Shown here piece by piece: positions 16,576 through 24,524 of a stretch of DNA of 32,812 nucleotides. Origin of the DNA: Desulfotomaculum sp. (GTDB lineage: Bacteria > Bacillota > Desulfotomaculia > Desulfotomaculales > Desulfallaceae); the NCBI GenBank assembly GCA_016841675.1, contig JAENYQ010000037.1, positions 1 to 32,812 of the forward strand. Reading direction: 5' to 3'. The notes beneath the pieces were generated by a model. That model was not told the origin of the DNA and searched no databases. It worked only from the letters and a program-made list of their open reading frames with translations. Position 1 is the stretch's first letter. Each line of letters starts with the position of its first letter. The position numbers were made by a program, and so were the translations under genes.

Positions 16576-16617
16576 ATCCAAACCTAAGTAAAACTAGCGT
16601 TTGGATTTTATTTTTTC
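16576..16617 (+). terminator. Riboswitch expression platform, intrinsic terminator
   Basis: ATCCAAAC (16576-16583) pairs with GTTTGGAT (16599-16606), with inner CTA/TAG pairs, followed by TTTTATTTTTT. It ends 30 bases before the start codon of the next gene, so it would switch the whole downstream operon. The direction of control is not obvious because the hairpin starts about 10 bases after the aptamer. Confidence 0.82.
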
Positions 16618-16646
16618 CAGCATTCAGCTTTATAGTAGGAGGAAAT

Positions 16647-17690
16647 ATGCATAATCAGGATAATTTGATGAAAATATTGGCCTACGCAAAGGATAGCAAT
16701 GCCACGGACCTGCATATTGCAGCGGGAGCCGTTCCGGCGGTGCGGGTGGAAGGAAAGTTAAGGTATACACCTTTTGAGAGCATTTTGCCAAAGGATACGG
16801 AGAATATTGTATTGGGTCTTCTTAATGAAGAACATAAAAATATGCTTAAAACCAATCACTATCTTAGCTTACCGGTAGCGTTCCAGAATATCGGCAGGCT
16901 TAGAGCTAATATTTTCATGCAAAGAGGTTCTTTTTCCATCAATTTCAAGCTTTTGGATAGACTCCTAAAAACACCGGAAGAACTGCACATTCCTCAAGTG
17001 GTCATGGAACTTTATAAACAAAAGAGCGGACTTATTTTGATTTGCGGTAAAAGAAAAAGTATATCAGCAACCAGGGCAGCTATTGTCAAGAAAATAAGTG
17101 AAACTAGAGCATGCCACATTATCACCATTGAAGACCCTATTGAATACTTATTTAAGCACGATAAAGCCATTGTAAACCAAAAAGAAATAGGCATTGACGC
17201 CAATAGTTACCATGAAGGGATTTATTCTGCTATAACCCAGGACCCTGATGTAATTATGATCAGCTTTGCCGGGGACCCCGATACTTTTTCTGCTGCTCTT
17301 ACTGCGGCAGAAAACGGCCATTTGGTCATTACTTCTCTTAACACCATTGGTTCTGTTAAAACCATCCGGTATATAATCGAGATGTTCACTGCAGAAAAAA
17401 GAAATCACATCATAATGCAGTTACACAATGTCCTCAAGGCCATCGTTTCACAACAGCTTATTCCATCCAAGGACGAAACGTTTAGTATACCTGCGATGGA
17501 AATAATGCTGGCGACTAGTGCCACGAATAATCTGATTACTGAAAATAAAATTCATCAGCTTCCAGATGTAATCAAGGCGAGCAAAACCCTAGGTATGATA
17601 ACTATGGATGATTCTATTAATGCCCTCCACGCCCGGGGGCTAATCTCACAAGAAAACGCTTTGAACTATTTATTGCAGTATAAAGGGTAA
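16647..17690 (+). CDS. PilT-family pseudo-ATPase
   Basis: This 347-residue protein aligns end to end with PilT at 4588 (ATDLHIAAGAVPAVRVEGKL, RANIFMQRGSFSINFKLLD, ITIEDPIEYLF, AMEIMLATSATNNLI). However, the Walker A position reads GKRKSISATR (134-143) instead of GPTGSGKSTT, losing the catalytic Lys and Ser/Thr. The Walker B Glu is gone (ISFAGD at about 205-210 versus VGEMRD), and the His box is TSLNT instead of STLHT. The frame is intact and well conserved, so it is a maintained pseudoenzyme rather than decay. TAGGAGG precedes the ATG. It leads the riboswitch-controlled operon and may regulate or cap PilB/PilT hexamers; that role is inference. Confidence 0.88.
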   Translation: MHNQDNLMKILAYAKDSNATDLHIAAGAVPAVRVEGKLRYTPFESILPKDTENIVLGLLNEEHKNMLKTNHYLSLPVAFQNIGRLRANIFMQRGSFSINFKLLDRLLKTPEELHIPQVVMELYKQKSGLILICGKRKSISATRAAIVKKISETRACHIITIEDPIEYLFKHDKAIVNQKEIGIDANSYHEGIYSAITQDPDVIMISFAGDPDTFSAALTAAENGHLVITSLNTIGSVKTIRYIIEMFTAEKRNHIIMQLHNVLKAIVSQQLIPSKDETFSIPAMEIMLATSATNNLITENKIHQLPDVIKASKTLGMITMDDSINALHARGLISQENALNYLLQYKG

Positions 17691-17717
17691 ATCACTTGTT
17701 TCAAGGGGAATGCTATT

Positions 17718-19400
17718 TTGCTGAAGTTGAATTCTTATAGCAATATCATCAGCCTGATTGAATCATATCGGATTATATCAATATTTTTAACTTTATCCAT
17801 TTATATAATTAATGGAATATTTGCCCGGTATTCTATTTCGGCCATGCTATTACTGGCCTGCTGCATAGTTTCTTCCGCTTTTCTTTTAATGTATCTCTAT
17901 CGTATCAGTATAGAAATGAGATGGAGACTTAACTTTTTGCTCATTGTAGAAATTATCGGCATAGCGGTGCTAATGGTATTAACGGGTGGATTGAACAGCC
18001 CGTTTATCTGGTATTTTTTAAACCCATTACTAATTATTTCCTGCTATATGCAACCCAAAGAAAAAGTTTTTTACCTAATTGCAAATTTTATACTCTTATC
18101 GGCTACGGGATATTACCAGGAGCAAACTCTGGAATTAAAAGATTATCTCTTATCGTACCTAAATATCATTTTAAGTTATGTTTTAATTCTGATTCTGGTA
18201 AACATCCTTTTTAATTATTACAACCTGATTAGCAAAAAGAGAGCAGAATTGCGAGAGACTAATGAAAAGCTGGCCAGCTCCAACGCGAAAATCAAGGGCC
18301 TGATTGAGGATATCCTGTTTATGTATGAAGCAGTGCAGGCAATTTCCAATCAGAGAGACAGACGTGAGATTTTACATATTCTTTTGGATTTCGTGGGAAG
18401 GATTTCTCCCGAGTCACAGACGTTTTTTTTATTTAATGACTGGAATAAGACGGACAGTTTGGTATCATTAAAAACCATCGGAGAAGATTTAAAGCATGGC
18501 CTAATTAAAACGGTAAAAGATAATTATTCACAGATCCTCAAAGACAATGCTTCACTGTACACACTGGAAACCGGCGACAGGGCAGTTTTAATCAAAGTCT
18601 CCAATTTAAGTGATTACGGCGTTATTGGACTAATCATCCCGGAAAGGGAATCTCATTTAGAAAAGGAGGAGTATACTTTAAGCCTTCTTTTCTTTTCCCG
18701 ACTGGGGGCCATGCTGCTAGAAAAAATTGAGGTGGAAGCAGTTAACTATGAACTGGTTATTGCAGATGAGCAGAACCGCATTGCGGATGATATTCACGAC
18801 AGTGTTGTGCAGCGGCTTTTTGCCATGTCTTGCATGACTTACGACACCCTAAAGAAATGGGACCGGATGAGCGACCCGGAAAAAAGGGAGCAAATGGCGC
18901 TGGCCAAGGAGACTATTCAAAGTTCATTAAAAGACCTGCGTTCCACCATCTATAATTTGAGCCATAAAAAGCAGCAGATTGACCTTTTTCAAGAGAGCGT
19001 CAATTTATATCTGCGGGACTTGGAAAGGCTCAGCGGTATTAAAATAAATATTAATATCGACGACGGGGATGACAATCTTTCCACAGGAGCCAAGAAAGCG
19101 TTGTACCGAATCATTATTGAGAGTACCGGAAATGCCATTAGGCATGGAAAATGTCAAAACATCTGGGTCAAGCTAAGTATCGGTGATTTAAAAACCTGTT
19201 TGACTATCAAAGATGATGGTAGCGGTTTTGACCTGGCTCAAACGGAACTGGAGCAGCATGGTCTGGGATTGTATAATATTAAAAGCCTAATTAGAATTTT
19301 TAATGGCAACATTAATATTATTACAGACAAGGGCTCCGACACCATTGTGAAAATCATGTTTTCCAATATGGATATTATGAAAAAGCTGGCAGAAGATTAA
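17718..19400 (+). CDS. Membrane histidine kinase, NarX/DesK (HisKA_3) type
   Basis: This 560-residue protein starts at TTG 17718 with AAGGGGA 8 bases upstream. Five or six membrane spans lie at about 20-170, a short coiled coil follows (about 172-200), then a GAF-like region (about 210-345). The HisKA_3 H-box EQNRIADDIHDSVVQRLF carries the phospho-His at residue 360. HATPase motifs follow: NAIRHG (about 472), DDGSGF (D499) and HGLGLYNIKSL. It senses through the membrane or GAF part and phosphorylates a NarL-type regulator; the one at 24525 (minus strand) is the obvious partner. The gap after the pseudo-PilT stop is 27 bases, so the genes are probably co-transcribed. Confidence 0.9.
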   Translation: MLKLNSYSNIISLIESYRIISIFLTLSIYIINGIFARYSISAMLLLACCIVSSAFLLMYLYRISIEMRWRLNFLLIVEIIGIAVLMVLTGGLNSPFIWYFLNPLLIISCYMQPKEKVFYLIANFILLSATGYYQEQTLELKDYLLSYLNIILSYVLILILVNILFNYYNLISKKRAELRETNEKLASSNAKIKGLIEDILFMYEAVQAISNQRDRREILHILLDFVGRISPESQTFFLFNDWNKTDSLVSLKTIGEDLKHGLIKTVKDNYSQILKDNASLYTLETGDRAVLIKVSNLSDYGVIGLIIPERESHLEKEEYTLSLLFFSRLGAMLLEKIEVEAVNYELVIADEQNRIADDIHDSVVQRLFAMSCMTYDTLKKWDRMSDPEKREQMALAKETIQSSLKDLRSTIYNLSHKKQQIDLFQESVNLYLRDLERLSGIKININIDDGDDNLSTGAKKALYRIIIESTGNAIRHGKCQNIWVKLSIGDLKTCLTIKDDGSGFDLAQTELEQHGLGLYNIKSLIRIFNGNINIITDKGSDTIVKIMFSNMDIMKKLAED

Positions 19401-19415
19401 TTAGAGGATTAAAAG

Positions 19416-20585
19416 ATGGGCAAAAGAGAATACGAAGCGTTAGGAATAATTTTAATAATTGTGCTTTCCATGGTTTTAGGGTATCAAGTCTTGCCGTTAT
19501 TGATAGGATCTACCGGTTACTTATTTGTTTTTAAACCCCTGTTTTGGTTCGGGCTGTCCCTTTATATCTGGAAAAAACCCAGGTGTAAATTCAAAGGAAA
19601 ACTTAAACTATATAATTTTATCCTAATGTGGAGCACCATCTGCGCCATCTTTTACATCTTTGTCTTTTTTTCGGGGGGGTTTTTGGATGGTATTGGCGCC
19701 AGTCCTTACGCTAAAAACATCCAGGGAATAATAATTAACGTATTTTCTTTCGGTAGTGTCATCGTAATGATGGAATGGGTAAGAAACTATCTCATTAACC
19801 GGGTCAAGAAAGAATATCTGATAACCTTTTGTTTACTCACGGTAGTTGTCTTTTCCCTGTACCGGCTGAACTTGAGGGTCATCACCGGTCTTGATACCTG
19901 GACGCAGTTTATCCAATACGCGGGAGAATATGCTCTTCCGGAAATCATGGTTAACATCCTGCTCACATATATGGTTTATCTGGGAGGAGCATATCCGGCC
20001 ATGATTTTCAGCACCCTGACATCCCTACCGATGTGGGTGTTCCCCGTGTTGCCCAACCTGGCGTGGATTACCAAGGCCTTTATCGGAATCATGATGCCGG
20101 TAGTGTTTATCCTGGTGATTAGACAAGTTTACCAAAAACAGGCGCGGGAAATAAAACTCAAGGAACAAAAAAAGGAAAATGCCGGTTCATGGATTGCTGT
20201 AAGTGTCATCTCCATCGTCTTGATCTGGTTTGCCGTAGGAGTCTTTAAAGTATTCCCTACGGTGATATTAACGGGAAGCATGGAACCTGTTTTGTACCCG
20301 GGAGATGTAGCGTTGATAAAAAAGTGCGACAGCAAGGAAGTACAGGTGGGAGATGTGATTCACTATTGGAAGGAACAAATATTCATAGTTCATAGGGTAA
20401 TTGAAATAGACGAAGTTAAAGAGGAATTGCGCACCAAAGGGGATAATAACAGTGCCCCCGACTCAAAGCCGGTGACACCCGGACAAATTAGGGGAAAAAT
20501 GATCGGGAAAATTCCTAAACTGGGATGGCTAAATCTTTTTTTAAAGAGTGATTCCAGGGTTCCAAATGAAGATGTCGTATTCTAA
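19416..20585 (+). CDS. SipW/ER-type signal peptidase I with multi-span N-terminal extension
   Basis: This protein has 389 residues, against about 170-190 for a standard SipW. The N-terminal 270 residues hold roughly seven or eight hydrophobic spans. The peptidase domain follows: TGSMEPVLYPGD with Ser288, FIVHRVIEI with His326, and GDNNSAPD (D343, D349). A His in place of the usual bacterial Lys marks the archaeal/ER (S26B) Ser-His type used by SipW. It should cleave TasA/camelysin-like precursors, and such precursors follow in the same operon. TAGAGG precedes the ATG; the gap after the kinase is 15 bases. Confidence 0.88.
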   Translation: MGKREYEALGIILIIVLSMVLGYQVLPLLIGSTGYLFVFKPLFWFGLSLYIWKKPRCKFKGKLKLYNFILMWSTICAIFYIFVFFSGGFLDGIGASPYAKNIQGIIINVFSFGSVIVMMEWVRNYLINRVKKEYLITFCLLTVVVFSLYRLNLRVITGLDTWTQFIQYAGEYALPEIMVNILLTYMVYLGGAYPAMIFSTLTSLPMWVFPVLPNLAWITKAFIGIMMPVVFILVIRQVYQKQAREIKLKEQKKENAGSWIAVSVISIVLIWFAVGVFKVFPTVILTGSMEPVLYPGDVALIKKCDSKEVQVGDVIHYWKEQIFIVHRVIEIDEVKEELRTKGDNNSAPDSKPVTPGQIRGKMIGKIPKLGWLNLFLKSDSRVPNEDVVF

Positions 20586-20605
20586 CCATTTTTAGAGGTG
20601 AGACA

Positions 20606-21703
20606 ATGAAGCTCAGTAAACAAATGAAAAAGTTTGTAATCATACTGAGCATCATTTTGTTACTTATTTTCTCCGTTTGTGCCCTTTTTGAATTAAAGAC
20701 AACCAAATATGAGGAAAAGCAGGAAGTTTATTATGCTTATCAAAGCAAAGGCAGTGTTGATTACACGGTTTTTTTCAGGACTAACGTCATGTATGACCAA
20801 TCATATATGGAAAAAGACAGGTACTATGTTTTCAAGTATATTGATCATGTGGAGCTCAAGTTTAAGTACCAGTTTAAAGGCAGCGACCCGGCCCAGCTAA
20901 AAACAAATTATCTGGTTAAAGCATATCTGCAAGGCCTGCACGGCAAAGAAAACGAAGTGCTGTGGAGCAAGGAGTATGTTTTGGTTCCCCAGCAGGTGGA
21001 ACAGGAAGAGAATACGGACAGGGTGATTGAAATCACTGTGCCGGTAACTCTGGACAGTTATTGGGCGTTAAAGGAAACAATTTTTAATGATTCGGAGGTT
21101 AACAGCCCGGTGGTGCTTAATGTATTCTTCGATGTCCGGACCCTGGCATCCACCCCAAAGGGTACTCTGGAAGATAAAATGAGCCCTAATATTATAATTC
21201 CCATCGGTGAAAATGTATTTAAAATAGAAGCTGCCCCTGAGATTAGCGGGGAAAATTCCATCGCTGAAACGATCAAAGTCCAGATGCCTGTTGATATGAG
21301 GAAAATATCCATTTACTTTGCCATTTCCTTTATTTTCCTCATAATGGCGGTTTTATTGGCGTTATTCATCAAAGTAGCCGTTCCTCCCGATACTTTTGAC
21401 AGGACCATGGCTCGTATTTTTAAAGAGTATGGAGAAAGGCTGGCCGGGATGGAACAAGCTATATCATACCAGCTTGCCAATATCGTCAGTGTCACTTCTA
21501 TTGAGGATATGGTAAAAATTGCCGACGAAGTGGGCCAACCGGTTTTCTATTACAAAGTAAACAGTCCGCTGGAAAGAAAGATTGAGTTTTACGTTTTTGA
21601 CAGCGGCAGGGTTTACTATATGGTAATGTTCGGTGAAATCAAGCCGGCAGCGGAAAGCCCGATTCAGGTTGAGAGTGGAAAGGACACCCGGATAAGCATG
21701 TGA
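20606..21703 (+). CDS. DUF5305-like membrane protein
   Basis: This 365-residue protein has one N-terminal helix (about 9-30), an exported beta-rich domain of about 200 residues (VDYTVFFRTNVMYDQ, VELKFKYQFKG, DRVIEITVPVTLDSYW), a second helix (about 232-252) and a cytoplasmic tail of about 110 residues. The layout and opening match DUF5305 proteins, which are often found next to S26B signal peptidases in archaea and Firmicutes; this is from memory. GAGGTGAGACAATG marks the start. It is a likely accessory factor for fibre secretion or assembly; its function is unknown. Confidence 0.65.
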   Translation: MKLSKQMKKFVIILSIILLLIFSVCALFELKTTKYEEKQEVYYAYQSKGSVDYTVFFRTNVMYDQSYMEKDRYYVFKYIDHVELKFKYQFKGSDPAQLKTNYLVKAYLQGLHGKENEVLWSKEYVLVPQQVEQEENTDRVIEITVPVTLDSYWALKETIFNDSEVNSPVVLNVFFDVRTLASTPKGTLEDKMSPNIIIPIGENVFKIEAAPEISGENSIAETIKVQMPVDMRKISIYFAISFIFLIMAVLLALFIKVAVPPDTFDRTMARIFKEYGERLAGMEQAISYQLANIVSVTSIEDMVKIADEVGQPVFYYKVNSPLERKIEFYVFDSGRVYYMVMFGEIKPAAESPIQVESGKDTRISM

Positions 21704-21707
21704 TGCT

Positions 21708-21740
21708 ACTTTAGTACTATACTATAAACTTTAGTGCTAT
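21708..21740. promoter_or_regulatory. Two 13-bp direct repeats 20 bp apart, possible regulator site
   Basis: ACTTTAGTACTAT (21708-21720) and ACTTTAGTGCTAT (21728-21740) differ at one base, and their starts are exactly 20 bp (about two helical turns) apart. They lie in the 164-base gap before the first TasA-like gene. No clear -35/-10 pair could be assigned nearby. A binding site for the NarL-type regulator is possible but unproven. Confidence 0.4.
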
Positions 21741-21867
21741 GCAGAATAAACTATTTAAGCACCGAGAATGGTAAGCCAGGGTAATGCGCAGTGCAAAATC
21801 AAGATGTAAAATGATATCGTAGTAAAAGAATTACATAATAAAATAATTGAATAAGGAGATGTTAGGC

Positions 21868-22560
21868 ATGAAGAGAACAAAATTTGTTCTGCTGGCTCTT
21901 GTAGCTGCGATGATATTAATGGGTGCCGGGTATGCCGCCTGGAGCCAAACCTTTACCATCAACAGCACAGTTTCCACCGGTGAGTTGTTTGTAATGATTA
22001 GCGATGAAGGGATAACCAGTGTAATTGTTGATAAAGATGGTGATGGCGATTATGTTGTTGGAGCGGGAGAGACAGATGAAAATGTCACGCCAGCGACTGC
22101 TGACGCAAATTATCTAGTGTACCCCACAGTCGCAACCACTGCTGGTGATACGTCCGGAGCTAACACCACCCTTGCAAAAATAGAATATACTATTGATTTA
22201 TATCCGGGTACTCAGGTTACCAGTGAAATTAATTTTGAAAACCTAGGGACAATAAAAACTAAGCAACCGGTAGTTTCCGCTACAAGTGGGACCATAATCG
22301 GTGACGACCTGTGGGATGATCTGGTTATAACAGTTAACGGTGGTGCGGCAATAGACGGCGCAGGTCAGGATAAGCTAAATAACCTTGCTGATGCTATCGC
22401 TGCTGCAGTGGGAGCTCTTGAGCCTAATGGTGATGGAGAAGCAACCGTTACGATAGTCCAGGAACTGCCTATAACCAGTGGAAATGAAACTGAGAATAAA
22501 GAGTCGTTAGATTGGGAAGTCGAGCTCACCTTTGAACAATACAATGACCTAACAGAATAA
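21868..22560 (+). CDS. TasA/camelysin-like exported protein with SipW-type signal peptide
   Basis: This 230-residue protein starts at ATG 21868, 9 bases after AAGGAG. The signal region is MKRTKFVLLALVAAMILMGA then GYAAWSQTFTINSTVSTGEL, the classic SipW-cognate signature (G-Y-A-x-W followed by a strand and STG-L). The mature part is Thr/Ala/Asp-rich and beta-like, with an acidic DKDGDGDY loop resembling a calcium site, and it ends in VELTFEQYNDLTE. It is the first substrate gene after the signal peptidase and has the largest upstream gap, so it may be the main fibre subunit. Assignment to the superfamily is good; detailed function is inference. Confidence 0.8.
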   Translation: MKRTKFVLLALVAAMILMGAGYAAWSQTFTINSTVSTGELFVMISDEGITSVIVDKDGDGDYVVGAGETDENVTPATADANYLVYPTVATTAGDTSGANTTLAKIEYTIDLYPGTQVTSEINFENLGTIKTKQPVVSATSGTIIGDDLWDDLVITVNGGAAIDGAGQDKLNNLADAIAAAVGALEPNGDGEATVTIVQELPITSGNETENKESLDWEVELTFEQYNDLTE

Positions 22561-22598
22561 TAACCTCCAGTAACAGATAAAAAACGGTCAAATTATTC

Positions 22599-22651
22599 GG
22601 GGACATACCCTCAAATCAAGAGTCCAAAACTCCTGTGCGAGGAGTGTCCCC
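22599..22651 (+). other. Stem-loop between the first two exported-protein genes
   Basis: GGGGAC (22599-22604) pairs with GTCCCC (22646-22651) and encloses ACTCCT/AGGAGT with a GTGCG loop. Only a weak T-run follows (TTTGATTT). It could be an attenuator or an RNA-stability element separating levels of the first gene from the rest. Confidence 0.4.
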
Positions 22652-22679
22652 TTTGATTTAAAAAGGGGTTTGCATCCGC

Positions 22680-23342
22680 ATGAGGTTCAAAATTGGCAAG
22701 TATAAAAGCCTTTTGGTGTTTGCAGTGGTATCATTAATCATTATGGGACTTAGTTACAACATGGCCGGCGCCCAGGACTTTAGAAATTCCGCTCTGGCGT
22801 ACAATCTGATGGTGCTGGTGCCCGAGGAGTGCGAAGTGCTGGATACCAGCCCGGGTGTGTTGGCCGATGTCGAATTCCAGCGTGACAAGTTTGGCAATAT
22901 TAGTGACAAGACTAATATCAATCTCATGGCGACAAATGTTTATGCCGGGGCTCATGCGGAATTTCGAATTACGGCTCAAAACGTCAGTGACATCACTCTT
23001 TCAGTTGATGAGTACAAATTGGAGTTTGAACAGAGTGAGGATTCTTTAGCCGACTTAATCTATTTTTCCGGTATCGTAAAAATAATCAGGTACGGGGAAC
23101 AATATTACGATGAGCTGGGTTCTTTTGAAAATGTCAGTCTCACCGAGCTTGACGATAACTTGACAGCAATTTTAAAATACAGGAAAATAGATCTAAAGGA
23201 AAAGATAGTGCTGGAATTAAACCAGCAGTTTGATAATGATCAAGCCAAATTTGCAGGCCGGACGAATTTGTCCTATAGACTGTTTCCGGTATTCGTCCAA
23301 TACTTTCCCCAGAACGACAAAACTACACCGGAAAGTGAATAA
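22680..23342 (+). CDS. Exported protein, probable TasA-like accessory
   Basis: This 220-residue protein has a basic start, a hydrophobic stretch (LLVFAVVSLIIMGLSY) and a likely cleavage near MAGAQ. The mature domain begins DFRNSALAYNLMVLVPEEC and has alternating beta-type sequence (AHAEFRITAQNVSDITLSV). It lacks the W-x2-F-x-I signature of its neighbours but sits between two genes that have it. The ribosome site is weak (AAAAAGGGG, about 11 bases upstream). The stop is 2 bases from the next start. No family was recognised with certainty. Confidence 0.65.
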   Translation: MRFKIGKYKSLLVFAVVSLIIMGLSYNMAGAQDFRNSALAYNLMVLVPEECEVLDTSPGVLADVEFQRDKFGNISDKTNINLMATNVYAGAHAEFRITAQNVSDITLSVDEYKLEFEQSEDSLADLIYFSGIVKIIRYGEQYYDELGSFENVSLTELDDNLTAILKYRKIDLKEKIVLELNQQFDNDQAKFAGRTNLSYRLFPVFVQYFPQNDKTTPESE

Positions 23343-23344
23343 TT

Positions 23345-23875
23345 ATGGCAGCTTTATTTAAAAGATATAAAACCAAAAGAAAAAATCAATCAGGAAAACT
23401 GTTGTACATAAGGACAATATTTATTGTCCTTATTGTTGCATTGGGGCTCTTTGGGGCAAGTTATGCTTCCTGGACCCAGCAATTTAATATTTTAAGCGCC
23501 ATATCTACGGGCAGTCTTAATGTGGATATAGTAGATGCCGTGCTGGAAAGTTCCGATAGCCATAAATCGATTTCATTTTCAGCCCATAAAGAAGGTAACG
23601 TGGTTGATGAGGTGGACATGAATGTGGTGACTGCCTCCAATCCTTTTAGCGCGGTGATGGTTTTTGCCGTAGAAAATAACGGGACCATACCAGTGATTTG
23701 TGTCGGCATTGACCAAAGTGTCCCCGACAATTTAGAAGTGGAAATCCTGGAATCCCCTCCCCTCATTGATGTGGGAGAAACAGAATCCGTCAAGGTAAGG
23801 ATTACCAAAGGATACTGCGATGATTTTGAATTTAGTGCCTTTCTTGAATTTGAGCAGTATAACGCAGTAAATTAG
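23345..23875 (+). CDS. TasA/camelysin-like exported protein (short)
   Basis: This 176-residue protein has a long basic N-region (KRYKTKRKNQ), a hydrophobic core and the signature GASYASWTQQFNILSAISTG followed by SLNVDIVDAV, the same pattern as the gene at 21868. It ends SAFLEFEQYNAVN, echoing the FEQYN end of that protein. It has a two-base gap from the previous stop and a weak ribosome site, so it is probably translated by coupling. It is likely a minor fibre or anchoring subunit, by analogy with TasA/TapA pairs; this is inference. Confidence 0.76.
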   Translation: MAALFKRYKTKRKNQSGKLLYIRTIFIVLIVALGLFGASYASWTQQFNILSAISTGSLNVDIVDAVLESSDSHKSISFSAHKEGNVVDEVDMNVVTASNPFSAVMVFAVENNGTIPVICVGIDQSVPDNLEVEILESPPLIDVGETESVKVRITKGYCDDFEFSAFLEFEQYNAVN

Positions 23876-23903
23876 GATAGACAAGGTACTTGGAGTGATT
23901 GAT

Positions 23904-24485
23904 GTGAAAAAGCCGGCAGTAATCATTTTTCTCATTCTGTTGATGTCTATTTTTCTGGTAAGTGCCAGCTTTGCCTTTTGGAAACATGATGCCGAAGTTA
24001 AATTTACCCTGAACATCGCCCAGCCCGATGATGGGGAATTCAGTTGCGGCGATTATACGACAATTCAAGAAGGCATTGATCTCCTTGCAGATATTAAATA
24101 TTTCTATATTTACGACCTAATGATTGAGTTTGAAAATGAATTGGATGCACGGGTGATTGAACTGAACAACCTCCCCTTCGGAGGCATTACCCTTAATGAA
24201 CTTCGGGAAGAATGCAATTACTATCGTAATGTTGATATTTCAAGATTCGGTGATATAATCGATCAATACGGAAATTGCATACGCAAATTGGCTGACTTTT
24301 ACAGAAATTCTTCCCAGGAAGAGAAGGACCAGGTCCCTGATTTTTGGGATCAGCATACCATGTTATGGGGTTTGCACACTCAACTTTGGAACCAACGTCA
24401 GGACCTCTATGATGTGGTTGAAGAGGTGTGGGAAGCCGGTGAAGAGAAGATTGACTATAATCATGGCGGTAAAAAGGATAAATAA
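23904..24485 (+). CDS. Exported protein with SipW-type signal and helical mature domain
   Basis: The start is placed at GTG 23904, 8 bases after GGAG; a GTG at 23895 is inside that site. The signal is VKKPAVIIFLILLMSIFLVS then ASFAFWKHDAEVKFTLNI, SipW-like. The mature part differs from its neighbours: it is charged and helical (LMIEFENELDARVIELNNL, EEKDQVPDFWDQHTMLWGLH) with an aromatic-rich heptad-like end and a basic tail (HGGKKDK). It contains three Cys residues (one in FSCGDY). It is the last gene of the operon. Function is unknown; a stalk or wall-linked partner is one possibility. Confidence 0.7.
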   Translation: MKKPAVIIFLILLMSIFLVSASFAFWKHDAEVKFTLNIAQPDDGEFSCGDYTTIQEGIDLLADIKYFYIYDLMIEFENELDARVIELNNLPFGGITLNELREECNYYRNVDISRFGDIIDQYGNCIRKLADFYRNSSQEEKDQVPDFWDQHTMLWGLHTQLWNQRQDLYDVVEEVWEAGEEKIDYNHGGKKDK

Positions 24486-24524
24486 ATCCATTAGGTAGGG
24501 AAATATGGAAGAATGGACGAATGG

